Shown here in pieces: positions 55,228 to 63,575 of a stretch of 64,000 nt of DNA. A program made the translations under genes and the position numbers. A model generated the notes under the pieces. That model did not search any database. It saw nothing but the letters and a program-made list of their open reading frames with translations, and had not been told where the DNA came from. Within the stretch, counting starts at the first letter, position 1; each line of letters starts with the position of its first letter. This DNA is from ZC4RG30 sp963812195 (GTDB lineage: Bacteria > Pseudomonadota > Gammaproteobacteria > Steroidobacterales > Steroidobacteraceae): NCBI GenBank assembly GCA_963812195.1, contig CAWEUI010000022.1, forward strand, positions 69,283 through 133,282, given 5' to 3'.

Positions 55228-56265
55228 TCAGGCCCGGCGCAAGGCCCGGTTCAGCGCCAGCGTGGACAGCAGCAGCAGGGCGGCGCCCGCATTGTGCGCC
55301 GTGGCCAGCCACAGCGGGAAGCCACGCACGACCATGGAGATGCCGATGGTGAGCTGCAATGCCAGTGCCCCCAGCACCAGTAGCGCCGCGATGCGGCTAT
55401 TGCCTTCGGTGCGCATCCACAAGGTACGCAACGCCGCCAGCAACAGGCACAGCGTGGCCACGATTGCGCCCAGGCGGTGGGTGAAGTGGATGGCCACGCG
55501 TGCCGACAGCGGCAGCACGCCCCCCTCGTAGTTCACGCCCAGGCCGCGCCACGGCACGAAGGCATCGTGAAAGTCGGCATCCGGCCACCAGGAAGCCTGG
55601 CATTTGGGGAAGTCCGGGCAGGCGGTGGCCGCATAGTTGGTACTGGTCCAGCCGCCCAGCACGATCTGCACGGACAATGCGATCAGCGCGATCAGCGCCA
55701 GCCTGCGCAGGCCCGGTGGCGCGGGGCGCAGCAGCGCCGCGGTACTGCCGCCACCCAGCGCCGACACCGTGCCCGACCAGGGGTTGGACGAACGGCGTCG
55801 CAGCGTGAGCCAGAGCCACCACAGCAGCGAAAGAGTGCTCAGCCCGAACACCAGATGCAGCGACACGATCAGCGGCGTAACCAGCAGCGTGACCGTCCAC
55901 ATGCCCAGCAGGCCCTGGAAGATCACCAGCAGCACCAGCAGCAGGGGCTGCGCCAGCGGCACGCCCGGCTGGTTGCGCCAGCGCAGTGCGAGCACGGCAA
56001 TCGCCAGGATCAGCAACCCCAGCGTGGACGCCGCGTAGCGGTGGATCATTTCGCGCCAGGCCTTGCCCACGTGCAGGGGTGCCGCCGCGGTGCCGGCATT
56101 GGCGGCCTGTGCTCCGGCGGGCGTGATGTGTCCGTAGCAGCCGGGCCAGTCCGGACAGCCAAGACCGGCATCCGAGAGCCGCACATAGGCGCCGAACACC
56201 ACCACGCAGAAGGCCAGCAGCATGGCGGCGAGGGCAAGGCGACGCATGGCAACGATGCGGTACAT
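55228..56265 (-). CDS. ctaA: heme A synthase (COX15/CtaA family)
   Basis: The 345-residue inner-membrane protein has eight hydrophobic helices. It shows the family pattern GAYVRLSDAGLGCPDWPGCY near the N-terminus, MIHRYAASTLGLLILAIAVL (His of the first heme site), HLVFGLSTLSLLWWLWLTLR, NYAATACPDFPKCQASWWPD (Cys pair) and IHFTHRLGAIVATLCLLLAA (His). It converts heme O to heme A for cytochrome aa3. The next step back, heme O synthase (CtaB/CyoE), usually lies beside it but is not seen here. A gene for a prolyl-hydroxylase-like protein takes that position. Confidence 0.92.
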   Translation of the reverse strand: MYRIVAMRRLALAAMLLAFCVVVFGAYVRLSDAGLGCPDWPGCYGHITPAGAQAANAGTAAAPLHVGKAWREMIHRYAASTLGLLILAIAVLALRWRNQPGVPLAQPLLLVLLVIFQGLLGMWTVTLLVTPLIVSLHLVFGLSTLSLLWWLWLTLRRRSSNPWSGTVSALGGGSTAALLRPAPPGLRRLALIALIALSVQIVLGGWTSTNYAATACPDFPKCQASWWPDADFHDAFVPWRGLGVNYEGGVLPLSARVAIHFTHRLGAIVATLCLLLAALRTLWMRTEGNSRIAALLVLGALALQLTIGISMVVRGFPLWLATAHNAGAALLLLSTLALNRALRRA

Positions 56266-56267
56266 GG

Positions 56268-56844
56268 CTAGCCTATGTGCGAGAGCTTCAGCAACTTCTT
56301 GATGTCTTCGAGCAAGCCGCGCGGATCCTCGCGCGTGTCGTAGCGCATCACCAGGTTGCCCAGCGGGTCCACGATGAACAGCGAGAAGTCCCGGTCCGTG
56401 GTGGGCAGCGCGGCAACCACGGCCGCGAGCTGCGGATCACTGGCCGCGTCCAGCACCACCAGGCCGGCGTGCTCGCGCTCCAGGTAGTCGCGATCGCAGC
56501 AATGCCCGGTGGCCAGAAACACGCGGTTCACGCGGTCCATCTCCTGGTTCAGCGACAGGCGTGTCTGGCGGGCGAAGATCAGCGCGCGGCGACAGTTCGC
56601 GTCGCAGGCGCCGTCGCCCGCGTAGAGCAGGGTCCACTTCTTGTCGGCCAACGGCGCGGGGCTGGCAGGCAGCGGCCGGGCCGGCGAGTACAGTTCGCCG
56701 TGGTTGGTCCCGCCGGTGCGGCCGCCAGCTCGTGCCGTAGTACAGGATGAACGCAGCCGCTATGGGCACCACGAACAGCGCGATCAGCAGCAGCATCACG
56801 CGCCGCTGATGACGGAGTCCGGGCGGCTCGCGTGTATCAGTCAC
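56268..56844 (-). CDS. SCO1/SenC-like cytochrome oxidase assembly protein, frame broken once
   Basis: The first frame from 56844 gives a membrane anchor (VMLLLIALFVVPIAAAFILY, then YGTSWRP). It breaks near 56715-56725. The other frame continues TGGTNHGELYSP, ADKKWTLLYAGDGACDANCR and ends LEDIKKLLKLSHIG at 56268. The CDANC segment is a CxxxC copper/redox motif in a thioredoxin-like fold, and YDTREDPRGLLEDIKKLL resembles SCO ends. The corrected length is about 191 residues. It starts eight bases inside the SURF1 gene end, so the genes are coupled. It likely helps deliver copper to the CuA site. Confidence 0.78.
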
Positions 56845-57553
56845 TGGATTTCTTCAGGTTCAGGCCCACCAGCAGGCCCACCGCCAGCACGGCGAAGGAC
56901 CACCACTGGATGGCGTAGGAGAAATTGCGCTGTGGCGAGATGCCCGGCGGCTGCCAGTCACGCACGTATCCCGGACCCGAATCCGCATCCAGCAGCAGCA
57001 GCACCGGCAGCAGTGTCTTGCCGTAAGCGGCGCTCACCTGCTGCATGTCCGGAAAGCTCGTCAGCCGCGGCCACGGACCGTCCAGTGGCGGCGCCTCGCG
57101 CCCGGCTGCCAGTCCGGCCACCGGCAATTGCGAGATGCGGCCGGTCAGCGAGGGCGGCGCGGTCGCCGCATCGAAGGCCACGTCCGGCAGCCGCTCGCGG
57201 TACCCGGTGAAGGGCACCCAGCCGCGGTCCACCAGCAGACGGCTGCCATCCTGCAGTACCAGCACGCTCAGCACGTCGTAGCCCGGCCCACCGCCATGGG
57301 AGATGTTGTCCAGCAGGAACTGATGCGCGGCATCGAAGCGGCCCGTCACGCGCACGCGCGTGAACTGCGGCAACTGCGCCAGGGCTGCCGCCGGGGCCTG
57401 CACGGCTGGCGCATCGCCACGCCTGAACTGCTGCCACTGGGCGCTGCGATGCTCACCCCGATGCCATTGCCAGAAGCCGAGCGCAATGAACGCCGGCACC
57501 GCTGCCGCGGTGAGCAATATCCAGTACCAGCGGGGTGCAAAACGCAATGACAA
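56837..57553 (-). CDS. SURF1-family cytochrome oxidase assembly protein
   Basis: A 238-residue protein with a membrane helix at each end: RWYWILLTAAAVPAFIALGF (with FWQWHR) at the N-terminus and the C-terminal SYAIQWWSFAVLAVGLLVGL. The periplasmic part has RVRVTGRFDAAHQFLLDNIS, SRLLVDRGWVPFTGYRERLP and RNFSYAIQWW, which are SURF1 signatures. SURF1 helps insert heme A into subunit I. Its start is only 14 bases from the divergent DUF2909-like gene. Confidence 0.92.
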   Translation of the reverse strand: MSLRFAPRWYWILLTAAAVPAFIALGFWQWHRGEHRSAQWQQFRRGDAPAVQAPAAALAQLPQFTRVRVTGRFDAAHQFLLDNISHGGGPGYDVLSVLVLQDGSRLLVDRGWVPFTGYRERLPDVAFDAATAPPSLTGRISQLPVAGLAAGREAPPLDGPWPRLTSFPDMQQVSAAYGKTLLPVLLLLDADSGPGYVRDWQPPGISPQRNFSYAIQWWSFAVLAVGLLVGLNLKKSSD

Positions 57554-57567
57554 TCTATAATCACCGT

Positions 57568-57774
57568 ATGGATCTGGTCCGACTGCTCATCATCGCCGTA
57601 CTCATCACCATCGTCGGGACGCTGGGATCGGCGCTATACCAGCTCACCCGCGGCGGCGATTCGCAGAAACTGCTGCGCTCGCTCACCTGGCGCATCGGCC
57701 TGTCGGTGGCGCTGTTCGTGCTGATGCTGATCGCGTGGCGGCTGGGCCTGATCCAGCCGCACGCGGGACCGTAG
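57568..57774 (+). CDS. small twin-transmembrane protein (DUF2909-like)
   Basis: A 68-residue protein with two membrane helices (VRLLIIAVLITIVGTLGSAL and WRIGLSVALFVLMLIAWRLG) joined by a short basic loop containing YQLTRGGDSQKLLRSL. This is the form of the DUF2909 small proteins that accompany aa3 oxidase gene clusters in gammaproteobacteria. The ATG at 57568 was chosen; a start eleven codons upstream would overlap SURF1. It is the only plus-strand gene in the oxidase cluster. Its function is unknown. Confidence 0.75.
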   Translation: MDLVRLLIIAVLITIVGTLGSALYQLTRGGDSQKLLRSLTWRIGLSVALFVLMLIAWRLGLIQPHAGP

Positions 57775-57783
57775 CGCCGCTGG

Positions 57784-58674
57784 TCAGATCCAGTAGACGA
57801 AGACGAACAGGATCAGCCAGACCACGTCGACGAAGTGCCAGTACCAGGCCACCGCCTCGAAGGCGAAATGACGCTGCGGCGTAAAATGGCCCTTCATGGT
57901 ACGTGCCCATATCACCGTCAGCATGATGGCGCCGACCGTCACGTGCAGACCGTGGAAGCCGGTCAGCATGAAGAACGTGGTGCCGTAGATGCCGGTGGAC
58001 AGGCGCAGGCCCATCTCGGTGTAGGCCTCATGGTATTCGGTGGCCTGCATGAACACGAACAGGAAGCCCAGCAGGAAGGTCGCCGCCAGGAAGATCTTCA
58101 GCACCGTGCGATTGCCGGCGCGCAGCGCGTGGTGCGCGATGGTGATGGTGACACCCGAGCTGAGCAGGATGGCCGTGTTCAGCGCCGGCAGGCCGAACGG
58201 AGCAATGGTCTGGAAGGAGTGGTCGGCCTTGCCGCCGATCATTCCCGGACCGTTGGTCGGCCACGCCGCGTCGTAGTTCTTCCACAACAGCAGCTTGTTG
58301 AAGACCTTCGTGCCCTCGCCGCCCAGCCACGGCACCGACAGCTCGCGCGCGTAGAACAGTGCGCCGAAGAACACCGAAAAGAACATGACCTCGGAAATGA
58401 TGAACCAGATCATGCCCATGCGGAATGATCGGTCCACTTCCAGGTTGTAGACACCCGCCTGGTTTTCGCCGATGACGGTGTGGAACCAGCCGACGAACAG
58501 GAAGATCAGCAGGGCCGCGCCCGGCAGGAACGCCCAGCCACCGGCCCAGTGGTTGAGTATCGCGACGAACCCGAGCATCAGCGTGAACAGCGCGATCGAG
58601 CCGATGATCGGCCAGCGGCTGCCGTGCGGGATGTAGTACTGGCTGGGATCGTGCGTCTGGCTATGTGTGCTCAT
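57784..58674 (-). CDS. ctaE: cytochrome c oxidase subunit III
   Basis: A 296-residue protein with seven membrane helices: QYYIPHGSRWPIIGSIALFT, HTVIGENQAGVYNLEVDRSF, MGMIWFIISEVMFFSVFFGA, TEYHEAYTEMGLRLSTGIYG, FFMLTGFHGLHVTVGAIMLT and HFAFEAVAWYWHFVDVVWLI, FVFVYWI at the end. These are invariant subunit III segments. The ATG at 58674 gives MSTHSQTHDPSQ. It lies 25 bases downstream of the ctaG gene in the aa3 operon. Confidence 0.96.
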   Translation of the reverse strand: MSTHSQTHDPSQYYIPHGSRWPIIGSIALFTLMLGFVAILNHWAGGWAFLPGAALLIFLFVGWFHTVIGENQAGVYNLEVDRSFRMGMIWFIISEVMFFSVFFGALFYARELSVPWLGGEGTKVFNKLLLWKNYDAAWPTNGPGMIGGKADHSFQTIAPFGLPALNTAILLSSGVTITIAHHALRAGNRTVLKIFLAATFLLGFLFVFMQATEYHEAYTEMGLRLSTGIYGTTFFMLTGFHGLHVTVGAIMLTVIWARTMKGHFTPQRHFAFEAVAWYWHFVDVVWLILFVFVYWI

Positions 58675-58699
58675 GTAGTTACCCGAAAAGATTCCCTGA

Positions 58700-59281
58700 T
58701 CAGCGCTTCGAGACCGGAGCGTTTGTGTCGTAGAAAGTGTAGGCGAGCGTGATGCGGTCCACGTACTTCGGCAGGCCCGGATCGACGAAGAAGTGCACCG
58801 ACATGTCCCGGCCCTCGCCCTTCTCGAAGTGCTGTGGCGTGAAGCAGAAGCACTGGGTCTTGTGGAAGAACGGGGTCGCTTCGGACGGCGCGATGTTCGG
58901 CACCGCCTGGGCCCAGGTGGCGCGGCCGGTTTCGTTGGCCGCGTAGAAATGCACCTCGTAGAGCTTGCCGGGATGCACCTGGATGCTGTTCTGGTCGGCC
59001 TTGAACTTCCACTTGCCGATGGTCGGCAGGCTGGCCACGAACTCGACCGTGACCAACCGTGACTTGTCCTCGTCCGAGGCGCTCGGCGCGGCCACCGCGC
59101 GCACCAGGTCCTTCGGGTCGCCGGCCCCGGTGACCGAGCAGAACACGTTGTACAGCGGCACCAGTGCGAAGCCGAAGCCGAAGGCAAGCGCGGTCACCAC
59201 CGTGAGCTTGAGCGCCAGGCGGCGATGCGAAACCGGCTTCGCGCCGGATTCCTGCTCGGGCTTTCGGGGTTCGTCGCTCAC
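58700..59281 (-). CDS. ctaG: cytochrome c oxidase assembly protein CtaG (Cox11)
   Basis: The 193-residue protein has one N-terminal membrane helix (VTALAFGFGFALVPLYNVFC) and a periplasmic copper-binding domain. The copper ligands are the CFCF pair in FFHKTQCFCFTPQHFEKGE. VHPGKLYEVHFYAANETGRA and FFVDPGLPKYVDRITLAYTF are conserved. The start is a GTG at 59281, overlapping the stop of the small ORF upstream (GTGA). It inserts copper into the CuB site of subunit I. Confidence 0.94.
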   Translation of the reverse strand: MSDEPRKPEQESGAKPVSHRRLALKLTVVTALAFGFGFALVPLYNVFCSVTGAGDPKDLVRAVAAPSASDEDKSRLVTVEFVASLPTIGKWKFKADQNSIQVHPGKLYEVHFYAANETGRATWAQAVPNIAPSEATPFFHKTQCFCFTPQHFEKGEGRDMSVHFFVDPGLPKYVDRITLAYTFYDTNAPVSKR

Positions 59282-59412
59282 TTGCGGTTGATGAAGGCGA
59301 TGATGAAGCCGACATAGACCACGAACGCAAACGCCACCAGCTTCCAGAAGGTGGCGCGCACGCGCCGGCGGCGCGCGTCGAGCTCTTCGGGCGTGAGGGC
59401 GGTGGTCTGCAT
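59278..59412 (-). CDS. 44-residue single-membrane-helix protein between ctaD and ctaG
   Basis: The short frame begins MQTTALTPEELDARRRRVRA, continues TFWKLVAFAFVVYVGF and ends IAFINRK: a basic cytoplasmic segment followed by one membrane helix. It shares a base with the ctaD stop (TGATG) and its own stop overlaps the ctaG GTG (GTGA), so all three are tightly coupled. Small proteins of this size and place are common in aa3 operons and are annotated as oxidase small assembly proteins. No function has been shown for this one. Confidence 0.75.
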   Translation of the reverse strand: MQTTALTPEELDARRRRVRATFWKLVAFAFVVYVGFIIAFINRK

Positions 59413-61032
59413 CAATGTACGCCGACCGTGCCGTGAGCGACCACGTCGGCGCTCGGCGGTGAAGTCCAGCTATGGTACGGAGCCGGCGAGTCCAGCTCCC
59501 ACTCCAGGCCGTGCGCGCCTTCCCAGACGCGCTTGGTGGCCTTGGCGCCGCCCCGCACGCACTGCCAGATCGCGATCGGGAACAGGATCTGCGACGGCGC
59601 CGAAGCAGAAGCCGCCGATCGAGGACACCATGTTCCACTGCGAGAACTGCGTGGAGTAGTCCGGGATACGGCGCGGCATGCCGGCCAGGCCCAGGAAGTG
59701 CTGCGGGAAGAACAGCACGTTGACGAAGATGGTCGACAGCCAGAAGTGCCACTTGCCGAGCGTCTCGTTGTACATGTGGCCGGTCCACTTCGGCAGCCAG
59801 TAGTAGGTACCGGCCATCAGCGCGAACACCGCGCCCGGCACCAGCACGTAGTGGAAATGCGCCACCACGAAGTAGGTGTCCTGGTACTGGAAGTCGGCCG
59901 GCACCATGGCCAGCATCAGCCCGGAGAAGCCGCCGATCGTGAACAGGAACAGGAAGGCGATCGCGAACAGCATGGGCGTCTCGAAGGTGATCGAGCCCTT
60001 CCACAGCGTGGCCGACCAGTTGAACACCTTCACGCCGGTGGGCACGGCGATGAGCATCGTGGTGAGCATGAAGAACATCTGCCCGGCCAGCGGCATGCCC
60101 ACGGTGAACATGTGGTGCGCCCAGACGATGAACGACAGGAAGCCGATCGATGCGGTCGCGTACACCATCGATTCGTAGCCGAACAGCGGCTTGCGCGCGA
60201 ACGTCGGGATGATCTCGGAGATCACGCCGAAGGCCGGCAGGATCATGATGTACACCTCGGGGTGCCCGAAGAACCAGAACACGTGCTGGTACAGCACCGG
60301 ATCGCCGCCGCCGGCCGCGCTGAAGAACGTGGTGCCGAAGAAGTGGTCGGTGAGCAGCATGGTCACCGCGCCGGCCAGCACCGGCATCACCGGGATCAGC
60401 AGGTACGCGGTGATCAGCCAGGTCCAGGTGAACAGCGGCATCTTCAGCAGCGTCACGCCCGGCGCGCGCATGTTCATGATGCGTCACGATCACGTTGATC
60501 GCGCCCATGATCGAGCTGATGCCCATCAGATGGATCGCGAACACCGCCATCGGGAAGCCGTCGCCCTGTCTGGATGGTCAGCGGCGGGTACAGCGTCCAG
60601 CCGCCGGCCGGCGCACCGCCCGGCACGAAGAACGTGGCCAGCAGCAGCGTGAAGGCGAACGGCAGGATCCAGAAGCTGAAGTTGTTCATGCGCGGCAGCG
60701 CCATGTCCGGCGCGCCGATCTGCATCGGGATCATCCAGTTGGCCATGCCCACCCAGCCGGGCATCACCGCGCCGAAGACCATCAGCAGCGCGTGCATGGT
60801 GGTCAGCTGGTTGAAGAATGCCGGATCGAAGAACTGCAGGCCCGGCTTGAACAGCTCCATGCGGATGCCCATCGCGAACAGGCCGCCGAGGAAGAACATG
60901 GTGCAGCGAGAACACCAGGTACATCGTGCCGATGTCCTTGTGGTTGGTGGTCATCACCCAGCGGCGGATGAACCCCTTCGCCTTTTCGTCGTGGTGGTGC
61001 TCGGCGTGATCTGCGTGCGTTGCCTGGGACAT
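59412..61032 (-). CDS. ctaD: cytochrome c oxidase subunit I, frame broken at least four times
   Basis: The coding signal starts at 61032 (KGFIRRWVMTTNHKDIGTMY). It changes frame near 60903 (MFFLGGLFAMGIRMELFKPG, GWTLYPPLTIQ), near 60570 (GDGFPMAVFAIHLMGISSIM), near 60480 (PLFTWTWLITAYLLIPVMPV; HPEVYIMILPAFGVISEIIP with the CuB/heme histidines; FDTYFVVAHFHYVL-type YQDTYFVVAHFHYVLVPGAV) and near 59595, before the C-terminus ending at 59412. The corrected length is about 539 residues with twelve helices, normal for aa3 subunit I. Since this protein is normally required with subunits II and III, which are nearly intact, the breaks look like sequence errors. Confidence 0.9.
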
Positions 61033-61070
61033 ATGCGTCACTCGTTCGATGAATACTCGGATGGTAGCGA

Positions 61071-61933
61071 TCAACCGGTGGTGGCCGGGGCTGCGGCGGG
61101 TGGCCGCCGCGACGGCTGGCGTCTGCGGCCGGCTGCTTCTTGGACGCCAGCCAGGCCGCGAAGTCCTCCGGAGTCTTGGCTTCGACCACGATCGGCATGA
61201 AGCCGTGGTCGCGTCCACACAGCTCCGCGCACTGGCCACGGTAGATGCCGGGCTTGTCCGGCTCGATCTCGAACCAGGTCTCGTTCACCACGCCCGGGAT
61301 CGCATCCTTCTTCATCGCCAGCGCCGGCACCCACCAGGAGTGGATGACGTCCTGCGCGGTCAGCAGCAGGCGGATCTTCTTGCCGACCGGCACCACCAGC
61401 GGGTTGTCCACGGAGAGCAGGTAGTTGGGAATGGTGTTCGGGTCGATGCCCGAATCCAGCTGCCGCGCGGCATTGCTGTCGCGCGACAAGGTGGAGAAGA
61501 AGCTCACGCCGCTGTCCAGGTAGTCGTACTGCCACTTCCACTGGTAGCCGGTGATCTTGATGGTCAGCTGCGTGCCGCGCGCATCCTCGATCTCGATCAG
61601 TGTCCTGGCCGCGGGCACCGCCGTGGCGACCAGGATCAGCACCGGAATGACCGTCCAGATGATCTCCGCCTTGGTGCTGTGTAGCAGCGTGGTATCGGGC
61701 ACCGCTCCCTGCGACTTCCGGAACTTGACCAGCGAGTAGATCATCCAGCCGAACACGAAGATGGCGATGACCACGCACACCCACAGCATCAGCATGTGGA
61801 TGTCCTTGATCTTGCCGGACAGCGTGGTCACGCCGGAGGTCATGTTCAGGCCCGACCAGGCGGCATGTGCGGGTGGGGCGAGAGCGGCGAGGAGCGCCGT
61901 CGCGGCACCCGGAATCACGAATTTGCGAAGCAT
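61071..61933 (-). CDS. ctaC: cytochrome c oxidase subunit II, 3' end frame-shifted
   Basis: The frame from 61933 gives a signal peptide (ending AHAAWSGLNMTSG), two membrane helices (MLMLWVCVVIAIFVFGWMIY; AEIIWTVIPVLILVATAVPA) and the periplasmic CuA domain (ITGYQWKWQYDYLDSGVSFF, QDVIHSWWVPALAMKKDAIP, GQCAELCGRDHGFMPIVVEA). The CuA ligands C-x3-C-x3-H-x2-M are complete. Near 61080-61115, in the Ala/Pro-rich tail, the frame probably shifts. The best ending is AAAPATTG with stop at 61071; otherwise the frame would run through ctaD. The corrected length is about 287 residues. It is the first gene of the aa3 operon. Confidence 0.92.
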
Positions 61934-61992
61934 CGATGGCCCTTGGATGAAGCTTGTCTCGTAGCGGAAGTCGCCGGCTTCGAACCGGCCCT

Positions 61993-62677
61993 TCACTGAC
62001 CCGGCAGTATAACCCGCGGCGCACGCCACAGAAGAGGCACGACGAGCTGATCGGCAAGTTCATCGACATACCGGTCCGCCCCCGAAAAATGCGTATCAAT
62101 CGGATTTGCGATCCAGCCGGCCAGGGGCAGCCCTGAGCGCTGGACGGCTGCCACCGTCAGCAGGGCGTGGTTCAGGCACCCCAGCCGGACGCCGACCACC
62201 AGCACCACCGGCAGACCCAGCGCCACGGCCACTTCCTGCATGGTCTGGCGAGCGCCCGCGCCGCGTCCGGGTCCGATCGGCGCCAGCCAGCCACCGGCTC
62301 CTTCCACCACAATGACGTCAGATCGCGCCTTGATCCGCTCAAATGCCGACATGATGACCGGGATTTCGATGCTGATCCCCTCATCCCGGGCTGCCAGATG
62401 GGGCGCGGTCGGGGCCTGCAGGCAGTAGGGATTCAGATCCTCATAGGGCAGGGTCACATTGCCCGCGGCAGCCAGGTCCAGGGCGTCATCGTTGCGCCAG
62501 CCGTGGGAGGTCATCTCGGCGCCTGCCGCCACCGGCTTCATACCGGCCGCCCGCAGCCCGCTGCGCGCCAGGGCCCGCAGCAGCGCCGCGGCCACCGTGG
62601 TCTTGCCCACCTCTGTATCCGTGCCCGCGATGAACAGGCTCTGGCGCAGAGCCGGATGCAGATTCGATCTTCATCAT
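61993..62677 (-). CDS. bioD: dethiobiotin synthase, frame broken once near the start
   Basis: BioD forms dethiobiotin from DAPA, CO2 and ATP. The start is probably the ATG at 62677, which overlaps the bioC stop (MMKIESASG). The frame changes near 62645-62660 to LRQSLFIAGTDTEVGKTTVA, the P-loop of BioD. After that AALLRALARSGLRAAGMKPV, NPYCLQAPTAPHLAARDEGI, VIVVEGAGGWLAPIGPGRGA and VLVVGVRLGCLNHALLTVAA follow in one frame to the stop at 61993. The corrected length is about 227 residues. It is the last gene of the biotin run, 59 bases before ctaC on the same strand. Confidence 0.9.
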
Positions 62678-63575
62678 GACCCCGCCCTGCGGCGCGCCAG
62701 GCTGGCGCGCAATGCGTCGATCCCGATATGCGTCTCGCCGGCGACTCCGCGTCGGAGCTGCCGCGCCGATCGGCGCCCAGCTCACCGCGTACACCAGCTG
62801 CCAGGTGGCCGGCAGGCCGGCTGGCGCCGCATCGACTTCATAGGCCGGCATCCATGCGCTGGAAAGTACGCCTGCCGGTCAGCCCTCGGGCGCGGCGCGC
62901 GTCCACATTGTGCGCGCCGAGGCCTTCAGCTCGCGCATCAAGTGCGCGGGCATCGGCGTAGTGGCGCACCGCGCGGTCCACGTCCAGCACCGGTTCGACG
63001 AACCCGGCGCGCGCCAGCGCGCTGCCCAGATCATGCACGTCCACGAACTCGTTCACGTGCACGCCGGCGTCAGCCGGCCTGCCAGGCCGCGCGCAGCTCG
63101 CGCAATGTCTCCGGGCCGAAGCTGCTGGCCAGCAGCAGGCCGCCGGGCCTGAGCACGCGTCGAATCTCGGCCAGCGCGGCATCCGGGCGGCACCAGCCAT
63201 TGCAGCATCAGGTTGCTGAACACCAGATCGAAGCTCGCGTCCTCGAATGGCAGCTCGCGCGCATCGGCCTGCACACAACGCAGGCGGACGCCAGAAGCGG
63301 CTGTGACGCCGCGCCATTTCGAGCATCGGTGCCGCGATGTCGGCGGCGGTGACCGCCGCCGGGGATAGCGGCGCTTGATCTCACGCGCGGCGAGCCCGGT
63401 TCCGGCACCCAGATCCAGCACGGCGTCCGGCGGCGCCGTCAGCAGATCCAGTCGCGACAACAATTCCGCGCGCGCCGCGGTCTGCAGCCAGGCCAGCGGC
63501 GTCGTAGCCGCGGCTCGCTGCACCAAAGCAGCGCGCCACGTCGCGCGGATCCAGCTGGGTCGGCACGCCGCTCAA
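62674..63575 (-). CDS. bioC: malonyl-ACP O-methyltransferase BioC, frame broken several times
   Basis: Pieces of one methyltransferase appear in order across three frames. A TTG start at 63575 gives SGVPTQLDPRDVARCFGAAS with RGYDAA. Next come AWLQTAARAELLSRLDLLTA, the SAM motif AVLDLGAGTGLAAREIKRRY, then (new frame) APMLEMARRHSR-like text, ADARELPFEDASFDLVFSNL, MLQWL, HVNEFVDVHDLGSALARAGF, EPVLDVDRAVRHYADARALD, LPATWQLVYAVSWAPIG and finally GETHIGIDALRASLARRRAG with stop at 62674. At least five breaks are needed. The corrected length is about 300 residues, as in xanthomonad-type BioC. The TTG start overlaps the bioH stop. It starts pimeloyl synthesis by methylating malonyl-ACP. Confidence 0.82.

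Noticed and set aside
58700..60550. One 616-codon open frame that ends in CtaG and begins inside ctaD.
   Set aside because: Its middle has no conserved content; ctaD breaks frame repeatedly and CtaG starts at 59281.
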